DNA from: DATKWF01 sp035529715
GTDB lineage: Bacteria; Chloroflexota; Dehalococcoidia; Dehalococcoidales; RBG-16-60-22
Length of the DNA stretch: 10,881 nucleotides
Assembly: GCA_035529715.1 (NCBI GenBank)
Contig: DATKWF010000105.1
Coordinates: 1 to 10,881, forward strand
Reading direction: 5' to 3'
Shown: positions 5,842 to 10,881 of the stretch, piece by piece
Layout of the letters: every line of letters starts with the position of its first letter
How positions within the stretch are numbered: position 1 is the stretch's first letter
Notes under the pieces: generated by a model
The model's database searches: none
Told to the model about the DNA's origin: nothing
What the model saw: only the letters and a program-made list of their open reading frames with translations
Position numbers and translations under genes: made by a program

Positions 5842-7146
5842 ATGGAAGCTATCCTGGCCCAGGCGGTAAAGGTAGCTGAGGAAGCCGAGGTGTTTTCGGT
5901 CACTTCAGAAGAAACTCAGGTCAAATTTGAAGCCAACCGACTGAAGCACCTGCAGACCAAGCAGCAGACCAGCGCGGCACTGCGTGTTATCAAACAGGGC
6001 AAGATTGGCTATGCCACCACCACCGGGCTGGACAACAACCACAACCTGGTCAGCAATGCCGTGGAGACAGCACGGTTTGGCATGCCGGCCAGGTTTCAGC
6101 TGCCTGCATCAAGTGCCTACCCGGAGGTTGAAGTCTTCGATGACGGGGTAGAATCGGTACCCATAGAAGAGATGATTAGACTCGGCGAAGAACTGGTAAC
6201 GGCGGTTACCGCTCATACGCCGGGTATTGTCTGTGAAGCACAGGTGATTAAAGGCGTAATTTCAGTTGGCATCATCAATTCTCGGGGCGGGCGAGCAGAC
6301 TACCGGAAAAGCTTCTTCAGCCTGGGTGTTGAGGGCAGCCTCATCAACGGCACCGATATGCTCTTTGTCGGCGAAAGCGATAGTTCCTGCCACCCGTTAT
6401 CAGATTCCAGGGCAGTATCCGATGTGGTGCTCCGGCAGCTTGACCTGTCCAAAAACCGGGCCGCAGTGCCCAGCAAGTCAATGCCGGTAGTCTTTACTCC
6501 CAACGGAGTAGCCAGCGCTCTAGTCTCACCGCTGGTGGCAGCCTTCAACGGTAAAGTAGTACTGGAGGGAGCTTCACCCGTAGGCAACAGGCTCGGCCAG
6601 ACGGTTTTTGACCGGAAGCTATGGCTACAGGACGACCCAACCCTAATTCACCGCCCCGGCAGCCGACCCTGCGATGATGAAGGGGTACCCAGCCAGCGCA
6701 CTCCGCTTGTTGAACAGGGGACGGTTACCAATTTTCTTTATGACCTGCAGACAGCCGCCCTGGCTCATACCCGGAGCACCGGCAACGGCGGTAGAAATCG
6801 TGGCGGATTACCCGCCCCCACCCCCAGCGCCTTCACCATCGCCCCGGGCAGCACCACTTTTGACGAGATGATTCGGGATATAAAAGAGGGGCTGGTTATT
6901 GAGTACCTGATGGGTGCCGAACAGGGTAATGTTTTGGGCGGTGAGTTCAGTGGCAACGTCCTGCTGGGTTATAAGGTGGAAAGTGGTAAAATAGTGGGTA
7001 GGGTTAAGGATACCATGGTCTCGGGGAATGTTTATCAGTTGCTGAAAGATATCGCCGCTATCGGCAGTGAGACCAGGTGGGTGGGCAGCTTCTTACAGAC
7101 CCCACACCTTTACTTCCCCAGCCTGTCGGTGGCTGCCAAAGGATAG
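5842..7146 (+). CDS. tldE: TldE/PmbA, non-catalytic partner of TldD
   Basis: This 434-residue protein is homologous to TldD but lacks the metal site: no HExxxH is present, the equivalent region reading VSPLVAAFNGK near residue 225-240, and no Cys corresponds to TldD Cys430. That is the pattern of TldE (PmbA), which completes the substrate channel of the heterodimer. Family stretches include FEANRLKHLQTKQ (29-41), PCDDEGVPSQRTPLVEQGTVTNFLYDL near 270-300 and TTFDEMIRDIKEGLVIEYLMGAEQGNVLGGEFSGN near 340-375. The ATG immediately follows the tldD TGA, and a strong GGAGGT lies at 5830-5835, six bases upstream inside the end of tldD, so the two subunits should be made together. Downstream lie a GC-rich hairpin and a palindromic repeat before the next gene. 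Confidence 0.95.
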   Translation: MEAILAQAVKVAEEAEVFSVTSEETQVKFEANRLKHLQTKQQTSAALRVIKQGKIGYATTTGLDNNHNLVSNAVETARFGMPARFQLPASSAYPEVEVFDDGVESVPIEEMIRLGEELVTAVTAHTPGIVCEAQVIKGVISVGIINSRGGRADYRKSFFSLGVEGSLINGTDMLFVGESDSSCHPLSDSRAVSDVVLRQLDLSKNRAAVPSKSMPVVFTPNGVASALVSPLVAAFNGKVVLEGASPVGNRLGQTVFDRKLWLQDDPTLIHRPGSRPCDDEGVPSQRTPLVEQGTVTNFLYDLQTAALAHTRSTGNGGRNRGGLPAPTPSAFTIAPGSTTFDEMIRDIKEGLVIEYLMGAEQGNVLGGEFSGNVLLGYKVESGKIVGRVKDTMVSGNVYQLLKDIAAIGSETRWVGSFLQTPHLYFPSLSVAAKG

Positions 7147-7158
7147 AAAGGGAGTCTA

Positions 7159-7177
7159 AGAGGGGCGCAGCCCCTCT
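7159..7177 (+). terminator. GC-rich hairpin after tldE, possible terminator
   Basis: AGAGGGGC (7159-7166) and GCCCCTCT (7170-7177) form a perfect 8-base stem with the loop GCA, beginning 12 bases after the tldE stop. No T-run follows, so it is not a textbook intrinsic terminator; it may instead be part of the repeat cluster that begins here. Confidence 0.4.
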
Positions 7178-7185
7178 ACCCAATA

Positions 7186-7258
7186 CCTCCCCCTTTGGTA
7201 AAGGGGGACTAAGGGGGATTTTAAATCCCTCTCTATCTCCCTTTACAAAAGGGAGAAG
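7186..7258. repeat. 73-base palindromic repeat with a hairpin nested in each arm
   Basis: The left arm (7186-7221) matches the reverse complement of the right arm (7223-7258) at 28 of 36 positions, around a centre at 7222. Each arm is itself a near-perfect hairpin: TCCCCCTTT/AAAGGGGGA at 7188-7208 (loop GGT) and TCTCCCTTT/AAAGGGAGA at 7236-7256 (loop ACA). No protein-coding content was found, and no flanking target-site duplication was recognised. It resembles small dispersed palindromic elements of the REP or MITE type. Similar sequence occurs at the end of this window (10819-10881). The following 7259-7349 is purine-rich and contains only the PAC2 ribosome binding site (AGAGGT, 7336-7341) as a clear signal. 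Confidence 0.75.
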
Positions 7259-7349
7259 CCAAGTCTCGGAGAGTTTGAGGAGAGAGGTTTACTCTGAAGG
7301 GGAACAAAGAGAATAGGGTTACCTAAGCTAAACTTAGAGGTGCAACGAG

Positions 7350-8150
7350 ATGAATAAGTTAGTCAAAATTCGTGCCCGTCCGGTACTTAACTCGCCGAAT
7401 ATGCTGGCAGCCTGGCCCGGCGTCGGCAATGTCGCCATAATAGTGGCTGCATATCTGGAACGGAAGCTGGGCTTCAAGGAGCTGGGAGAAATCAGGGCAT
7501 CCCACTTCTTTGACCCCATCGGGGTGCTGGTCAAGAACAACCTGGTTGAGGCACCCCAGTTCCCGCAGAGCCGGTTCTACTACTGGAAAAATAAGGGCGG
7601 GGGCAGCGATACCATATTATTCATCGGCGAAGACCAGCCCGCCGCCAAGGGATACGAACTGGCTAACTGTGTCCTTGACGTCGGGTTGAAGTTTCAGGTG
7701 AAGAGAGTCTATACCTGTGCGGCGGCAATGACCCGCATCCACCATACCGAACCGCCCAGGGTTTTGGGAGTGGCTACCACCCCGCAGGCAGCCGAGGATT
7801 TGAAAAAGTATGACCTGATGCAGGCCAGTAATCTGCAAATCGCCGGCTTGAATGGACTGCTGCTGGGGGTGGCTAAAGAGAGGGCTATTGAGGGTATCTG
7901 CCTGATGGGTGAGGTGCCCGTTTATGCTACCCGCATACAGAACCCGATGGCGGCTCTGGCAGTGCTCAAGGTTCTGACCAGAATGCTGGATGTTGAAATT
8001 GATATGGCCGAGCTGGTGCAAATGGCTACAGAAGCGGCGGAGAAAATGAAGCAGGTGGCAGCACAGGCAATGGAAGAGTATATTGACTACTTCACCGAAC
8101 CCATATGGGAGCGCGGGGAAGAGGAAGAAGAAGAGGAGGAGGAGGATTAA
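7350..8150 (+). CDS. PAC2 (proteasome assembly chaperone 2) family protein with poly-Glu tail
   Basis: The 266-residue protein fits the PAC2 family (Pfam PF09754), found in archaeal and eukaryotic proteasome assembly chaperones and in many bacteria, where its role is unsettled. Supporting features are the opening LNSPNMLAAWPGVGNVAIIVAAYLERKLG (13-41, a Pro-Gly-x-Gly-Asn-like turn followed by a helix), the FIGEDQPAAKGYELANCVLDV segment (about 91-111), the central strand YTCAAAMTRIHH, and GLNGLLLGVAKERAIEGICLMGEVPVYA in the second half. The C-terminus is a helical region ending in nine Glu and an Asp, encoded by a GAA/GAG tract at about 8118-8147; it does not end in the HbYX motif of archaeal proteasome-binding chaperones. 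ATG 7350 has AGAGGT eight bases upstream. It lies 203 bases after tldE and 34 bases before the GNAT gene, with which it is probably co-transcribed. No proteasome gene is visible. Confidence 0.85.
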   Translation: MNKLVKIRARPVLNSPNMLAAWPGVGNVAIIVAAYLERKLGFKELGEIRASHFFDPIGVLVKNNLVEAPQFPQSRFYYWKNKGGGSDTILFIGEDQPAAKGYELANCVLDVGLKFQVKRVYTCAAAMTRIHHTEPPRVLGVATTPQAAEDLKKYDLMQASNLQIAGLNGLLLGVAKERAIEGICLMGEVPVYATRIQNPMAALAVLKVLTRMLDVEIDMAELVQMATEAAEKMKQVAAQAMEEYIDYFTEPIWERGEEEEEEEEED

Positions 8151-8184
8151 CCTGGGAGTGCGCTTTAGACCTGGGGAGTAAAGT

Positions 8185-8742
8185 ATGATTGCTGGCAACA
8201 AGATTAGGCTTCGTGAGAAAAGGCTGTCCGACGCTCGAAACGATTATGCATGGCAAACCGACCCCGAGTTAGTCCATCTTGATGCCACACCACCGCTCAC
8301 TATCTCTTTCCCGCAGTATTTATCAGACTATACCGACGAATTGCACTACCCTGCCCCGACCAGACACCTCTTAGCCATAGAAACTCCGGACGGCAAGCAT
8401 ATCGGCAACTGCGTGTATTACAACACTAATGAGACCGAGGAAGAAGCTGAGCTGGGTATCATGATTGGCGATAGTAATTACTGGGGCAAGGGCTATGGTA
8501 GTGATGCTATCGATACTCTGGTTAATCATGTTTTTTCACAGACAGAGCTGGAGCGACTCTATCTGAAGACTCTTAGCTGGAACCAGCGAGCGCAGAAATG
8601 CTTCCAGAAGTGCGGTTTCTCCCCATGCGGGCATCTACATAAAGACGGGCACAGGTTCGTGCTTATGGAACTCTACCGGGAGCAGTGGGAAAAAGTCAGG
8701 CAGGACGAAGCTAAAATAGGGGCGAACTGCTTTATCCCCTAG
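8185..8742 (+). CDS. GNAT-family N-acetyltransferase, RimJ/RimL-like
   Basis: A 185-residue acetyl-CoA-dependent acetyltransferase. The acetyl-CoA pyrophosphate-binding motif is clear: ELGIMIGDSNYWGKGYGSDAI (89-109), with WGKGYGS as the Q/RxxGxG/A-type loop, followed by the helix that cradles the cofactor. The later LYLKTLSWNQRAQKCFQKCGF (125-145) is the typical strand-helix with Asn133 and the KCGF turn. The N-terminal IRLREKRLSDAR matches the start of RimJ/RimL-type enzymes that acetylate protein N-termini, amino sugars or antibiotics. The substrate cannot be told from sequence. The ATG at 8185 follows GGGGAG (8172-8177) at a spacing of seven. It follows the PAC2 gene closely, and its last 11 bases overlap the end of the oppositely directed MaoC gene. 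Confidence 0.88.
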   Translation: MIAGNKIRLREKRLSDARNDYAWQTDPELVHLDATPPLTISFPQYLSDYTDELHYPAPTRHLLAIETPDGKHIGNCVYYNTNETEEEAELGIMIGDSNYWGKGYGSDAIDTLVNHVFSQTELERLYLKTLSWNQRAQKCFQKCGFSPCGHLHKDGHRFVLMELYREQWEKVRQDEAKIGANCFIP

Positions 8743-9163
8743 CTGGCAAGATAACGGTAGCCCTGCCGGTTACCGTCTTTTCTCCCTTATCACTCTCCGC
8801 CCAGATATTGCACTCTACGTAGTGCTTTTCATCTTCGATATATTTCCTGGTTACCCTGCCCCGGCAGGTAATAGTCTCACCGGGAAAGTTCATGCCTTTA
8901 TAGCTGCAGGTCAATTTACAGAGAGTCCCCTCCCCTCCCATCCAGTCAGTCACCAGTTGCCCCAGAAAGCTGGCTACCAGTTGACCGTGGACAATCACGC
9001 GGGGCAGCCCTTTGCTCTGAGCAAAATCCTTGTCGTAGTGAATGGCATAGTAATCTCCGGATGCCCCCGCCCACATCACCAGCTGACGGGTCGTCGGCTT
9101 TTTGATAAGAGCCGGTATTTCACCATCCACTATTATATCTTCGTAATAAACCTGCTCAGCCAT
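8732..9163 (-). CDS. MaoC-like hydratase/dehydratase, catalytic hot-dog subunit
   Basis: A 143-residue single hot-dog-fold protein of the MaoC family, which hydrates enoyl thioesters or dehydrates 3-hydroxyacyl thioesters. The hydratase motif is present as SGDYYAIHYD (35-44) with catalytic Asp37 and His42, followed by the conserved VHG (about 57-59). An upstream frame opens at 9190, but I set the start at the ATG at 9163 because GGAGAA lies at 9177-9172 with a spacing of eight, and because the added residues (Arg/Lys-rich) precede the normal family start. The gene overlaps the upstream partner by 8 bases, so the two are translated as a unit. Together they look like a heteromeric hydratase in which this protein supplies the active site, as in HadB-type or steroid-degrading ChsH-type pairs. 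The acyl substrate is not deducible. Confidence 0.9.
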   Translation of the reverse strand: MAEQVYYEDIIVDGEIPALIKKPTTRQLVMWAGASGDYYAIHYDKDFAQSKGLPRVIVHGQLVASFLGQLVTDWMGGEGTLCKLTCSYKGMNFPGETITCRGRVTRKYIEDEKHYVECNIWAESDKGEKTVTGRATVILPARG

Positions 9164-9638
9164 TCTTTGCTTTCTCCGTCTCATAGCCAACCATCATATA
9201 CTGGCACCTGGCTACCAGCTCGCCTCTCTGGTTCTGGTAGGTTATATCAAAAGTGACAAACGTTGTCTTGGCACCCCCGCTGTCCCGCCTCTCCCGAACA
9301 TTGGCAAGCTTAACGGTAACCGCTATGCTGTCGCCGGGCCTAACCGGCTGATGACACTCCAGCGTGGTAGAACCATGTAGCAGCCCCTCGGGGAATAACC
9401 GCATTAACACCTGCCCGAATTGCTCACCCCCGATGGACACAATAAAGGTGGGGGGCGCAATAATGCCGCCGTACCGGCTCTGCCCGGCATATTTCTCATC
9501 CTGCCACAGGGGGTTGGGGTCATCTATTGCCCGGGCAAACCGTTGAACCATCCCCTTCTCAACCTCATATGCCCCGAATTCCCATTCCTGGCCCATTTTG
9601 TCTTTGAGATTATCAGCCGCCAGCGGATTTTCAGTCAT
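9156..9638 (-). CDS. MaoC N-terminal/FAS1-like dehydratase-domain protein, partner subunit
   Basis: A 160-residue hot-dog protein of the type annotated as MaoC dehydratase N-terminal (FAS1-like dehydratase) domain. It carries the degenerate hydratase motif AIDDPNPLWQDEKYA (37-51): the Asp40-x-Asn-Pro-Leu frame is retained but the catalytic His is Trp45, as usual for the substrate-binding half of such hydratases. Further family features are the APPTFIVSIGG stretch (61-71), LLHGSTTLECHQPVRPGDSI (86-105), and a YMMVGYE strand near the C-terminus. The ATG at 9638 is preceded by AGGGTGAT and by the promoter at 9671-9700. It overlaps the catalytic partner downstream by 8 bases. This pair stands alone: no acyl-CoA ligase, dehydrogenase or transferase is next to it. 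The pairing is strong evidence for function in acyl-CoA metabolism; the specific pathway is open. Confidence 0.88.
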   Translation of the reverse strand: MTENPLAADNLKDKMGQEWEFGAYEVEKGMVQRFARAIDDPNPLWQDEKYAGQSRYGGIIAPPTFIVSIGGEQFGQVLMRLFPEGLLHGSTTLECHQPVRPGDSIAVTVKLANVRERRDSGGAKTTFVTFDITYQNQRGELVARCQYMMVGYETEKAKNG

Positions 9639-9670
9639 TTATCACCCTTTTCTCTACCCGGATAAAGGGA

Positions 9671-9700
9671 AGTTTACCCTGATTCCGCCGGGTGCGTCAA
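9671..9700 (-). promoter_or_regulatory. Probable promoter of the MaoC gene pair
   Basis: On the minus strand, TTGACG (9700-9695) is followed 18 bases later by TAAACT (9676-9671), giving a leader of about 25-30 bases before the ATG at 9638. The -10 hexamer is the same TAAACT seen in both copies of the tldD promoter. No operator-like palindrome was recognised. Confidence 0.6.
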
Positions 9701-9771
9701 GGATATATGCAGCGCCACACTTGCGGGAAGAACCCGAGCTTGATAAAGTGAATTGAGGTAATATTTGCCTC

Positions 9772-9800
9772 TTGACGGCTAACCTGTGCTGGGTTACATT
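9772..9800 (+). promoter_or_regulatory. Probable mtnA promoter
   Basis: TTGACG (9772-9777) and TACATT (9795-9800) are 17 bases apart, ending 20 bases before the chosen TTG start of mtnA. The reading frame of mtnA is open back to this point, but a protein beginning at 9772 would start within the -35 element, which argues for the later start. The divergent MaoC promoter lies about 70 bases upstream. Confidence 0.6.
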
Positions 9801-9808
9801 AAGACCAC

Positions 9809-9815
9809 AGGAGGT
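9809..9815 (+). promoter_or_regulatory. Ribosome binding site that fixes the mtnA start
   Basis: A full AGGAGGT lies four bases before TTG at 9820. It is the strongest Shine-Dalgarno in the window and has no ATG or GTG at a suitable distance, so the TTG is the likely initiation codon. Confidence 0.65.
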
Positions 9816-9819
9816 CAGA

Positions 9820-10845
9820 TTGATTAAACCGATAGAATGGCTCGGTGACCGGGTCAGAATCCTTGACCAGACCAGGCTGCCCAATGAAGAAGTATATCTG
9901 GAGCTTGATGATTACCGCATCGTAGCTGCCGCCATCAAGGAACTGCAAATCAGAGGGGCGCCGGCAATCGGGGTAGCCGGTGCTTACGCCATAGCTCTGG
10001 GTGCCCTGAAAATTGAATCGGCATCAAGGGACGAATTTTTAGGTAAGCTCCACAGTGTCATCAACACCGTCACCACCACCCGTCCCACCGCCCGCAACCT
10101 CTTCCAGTCAGCTGAGCGCATGCAGAAAGCCGCCGAATCCGGCGGAGATGCAGCACAGATTAAAGCGGCGCTGGTCGCCGAAGCGGTTAAAATACACTCC
10201 GAAGAGGCAGAAGCGACCGATAAGCTGAGCCGGTTCGGTGCTGAGCTAGTCAAGGACGGCTTTACCGTGCTGACCCACTGCAACACCGGCCCGCTGGCTA
10301 CCACCGGCTACGGCACCGCCCTCGGCGTGATTATCCGGGCAAAAGAGCAGGGCAGGAAAATTAAGGTGCTGGCTACCGAGACCCGCCCCCTCCTCCAGGG
10401 GGCACGCCTCACCACCTGGGAGTTGAAGCAGGCGGCTATCCCGGTTACCCTCATTACCGACTCCATGGCGGGCTACTTCATGAGTCAGGGGCAGGTAAAC
10501 TGCGTGATAGTGGGTGCCGACCGCATTGCCGCCAACGGTGATACCGCCAACAAGATTGGCACCTATGCGCTGGCAGTGCTGGCTAAAGAGAATAACGTCC
10601 CCTTCTACGTCGCTGCCCCCACCACCACCATTGACCCCACCCTCGCTTCCGGGGAGGAAATCACCATTGAGCAGCGCAGTCCGGAAGAGGTAACCCACGT
10701 CCAGGGAGTGCGTATCGCCCCCGCGGGCATAGACGCCGCCAACCCCGCCTTTGACATCACCCCCCACCGGTACATCACCGCCATCATCACCGAAAGGGGT
10801 ATAATAAAAGAGCCGTTTGGGGAGGGGATAAAGGGGATTCTTTAG
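9820..10845 (+). CDS. mtnA: S-methyl-5-thioribose-1-phosphate isomerase
   Basis: MtnA isomerises methylthioribose-1-phosphate to methylthioribulose-1-phosphate in the salvage of methylthioadenosine. The 341-residue product (TTG start) has the usual length and the family motifs: IRGAPAIGVAGAYAIALGA (about 44-62), TRPTARNLFQ (87-96), THCNTGPLATTGYGTALG (152-169) with catalytic Cys154, ATETRPLLQGARLTTWEL (185-202), GADRIAANGDTANKIGTYALAVLA with catalytic Asp234, and FYVAAPTTTIDP. These distinguish it reasonably from the related eIF2B-like ribose-1,5-bisphosphate isomerases. The frame is open to 9772, but the promoter and AGGAGGT site place the start at 9820. The last codons, reading PFGEGIKGIL, are unlike the rest of the family and lie in G-rich DNA resembling the intergenic repeat, so the C-terminal end may be repeat-derived. 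Its own promoter drives it away from the MaoC pair. Confidence 0.93.
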   Translation: MIKPIEWLGDRVRILDQTRLPNEEVYLELDDYRIVAAAIKELQIRGAPAIGVAGAYAIALGALKIESASRDEFLGKLHSVINTVTTTRPTARNLFQSAERMQKAAESGGDAAQIKAALVAEAVKIHSEEAEATDKLSRFGAELVKDGFTVLTHCNTGPLATTGYGTALGVIIRAKEQGRKIKVLATETRPLLQGARLTTWELKQAAIPVTLITDSMAGYFMSQGQVNCVIVGADRIAANGDTANKIGTYALAVLAKENNVPFYVAAPTTTIDPTLASGEEITIEQRSPEEVTHVQGVRIAPAGIDAANPAFDITPHRYITAIITERGIIKEPFGEGIKGIL

Positions 10846-10881
10846 TCTTGGTGAACCTATCCCCCTGACCCCCTTCCCTTG
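10819..10881. repeat. Probable second copy of the palindromic repeat, cut by the window edge
   Basis: GGGGATAAAGGGGATTC within 10824-10840 (end of mtnA) resembles GGGGACTAAGGGGGATT in the 7186-7258 element. The final stretch 10857-10881, read on the opposite strand, gives AAGGGGGTCAGGGGGATAG, which again resembles the AAGGGGGACTAAGGGGGAT arm. The two parts therefore face each other as imperfect inverted arms around roughly 10841-10856. The right limit is not visible, so the assignment is tentative. Confidence 0.5.

Noticed and set aside
7186..7258. CRISPR array or tandem repeat array
   Set aside because: The similar segments are inverted with respect to each other and not separated by equal-sized unique spacers.
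7077..7316. A 79-codon plus-strand frame running through the repeat after tldE
   Set aside because: Its sequence is the tldE end in another frame followed by translated palindromic repeat; no independent start signal or domain.
7617..8201. A 194-codon minus-strand frame opposite the PAC2 gene
   Set aside because: It begins with a Leu/Phe-rich stretch that is only the complement of the GAA/GAG tract. The PAC2 frame on the other strand has a ribosome binding site and family motifs.
8822..9256. A 144-codon plus-strand frame opposite the MaoC pair
   Set aside because: It lies across two MaoC-family genes with overlapping reading frames and good start signals; no domain is recognisable in it.
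9772..9819. An N-terminal extension of MtnA beginning at the TTG at 9772
   Set aside because: That codon lies in the -35 promoter element, the extra 16 residues include the ribosome binding site, and MtnA family length fits the start at 9820.
10246..10767. A 173-codon minus-strand frame opposite mtnA
   Set aside because: Gly/Val-rich shadow of the strongly conserved mtnA coding strand.

Overview
The window reads as chromosomal DNA from an anaerobic or facultative bacterium. My best guess is Chloroflexota, class Dehalococcoidia or a close relative. That is inference from three things: a nuoA-B-C-D-H run with no nuoE, nuoF or nuoG between nuoD and nuoH (the arrangement I associate with the 11-subunit complex I of Dehalococcoides-like organisms), a TldD/TldE pair next to a PAC2-family gene, and GC-rich palindromic repeats between genes. 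No rRNA, tRNA, CRISPR array, phage gene or transposase was seen.

Layout. Positions 1-2773 (minus strand) hold the promoter-proximal part of a complex I operon, nuoA, nuoB, nuoC, nuoD and the first 87 codons of nuoH, tightly packed with short overlaps and driven by a recognisable promoter at about 2807-2836. Positions 2774-3084 form a divergent intergenic region. Its right half is an old, diverged duplicate of the tldD promoter, leader and first 21 codons, ending in a stop codon one base before the start of a 12-helix MFS transporter (3085-4374). The intact tldD promoter follows, then tldD and tldE (4468-7146), which abut exactly. They encode the two halves of the TldD/TldE metalloprotease; the HEAFGH motif and metal-binding Cys are visible in TldD and absent from TldE.

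Positions 7147-7349 carry a GC-rich hairpin and a 73-base palindromic repeat. A PAC2-family gene with an extreme poly-Glu tail (7350-8150) and a GNAT acetyltransferase (8185-8742) follow. The GNAT gene converges on, and overlaps by 11 bases, a minus-strand pair of MaoC/hot-dog genes (8732-9638) that look like the two subunits of a heteromeric enoyl/acyl thioester hydratase. From a shared divergent intergenic region, mtnA (9820-10845, methylthioribose-1-phosphate isomerase, methionine salvage) runs right. Its 3' end and the rest of the window resemble the repeat seen at 7186-7258.

How the parts work together: complex I drives respiratory energy conservation, TldD/TldE is peptide/protein processing, the MaoC pair belongs to acyl-CoA metabolism and mtnA to sulfur salvage. 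These are mostly ordinary housekeeping modules. The most unusual signal is the duplicated tldD promoter plus 5' coding end, which now appears to serve as the promoter and translated leader of the MFS gene.
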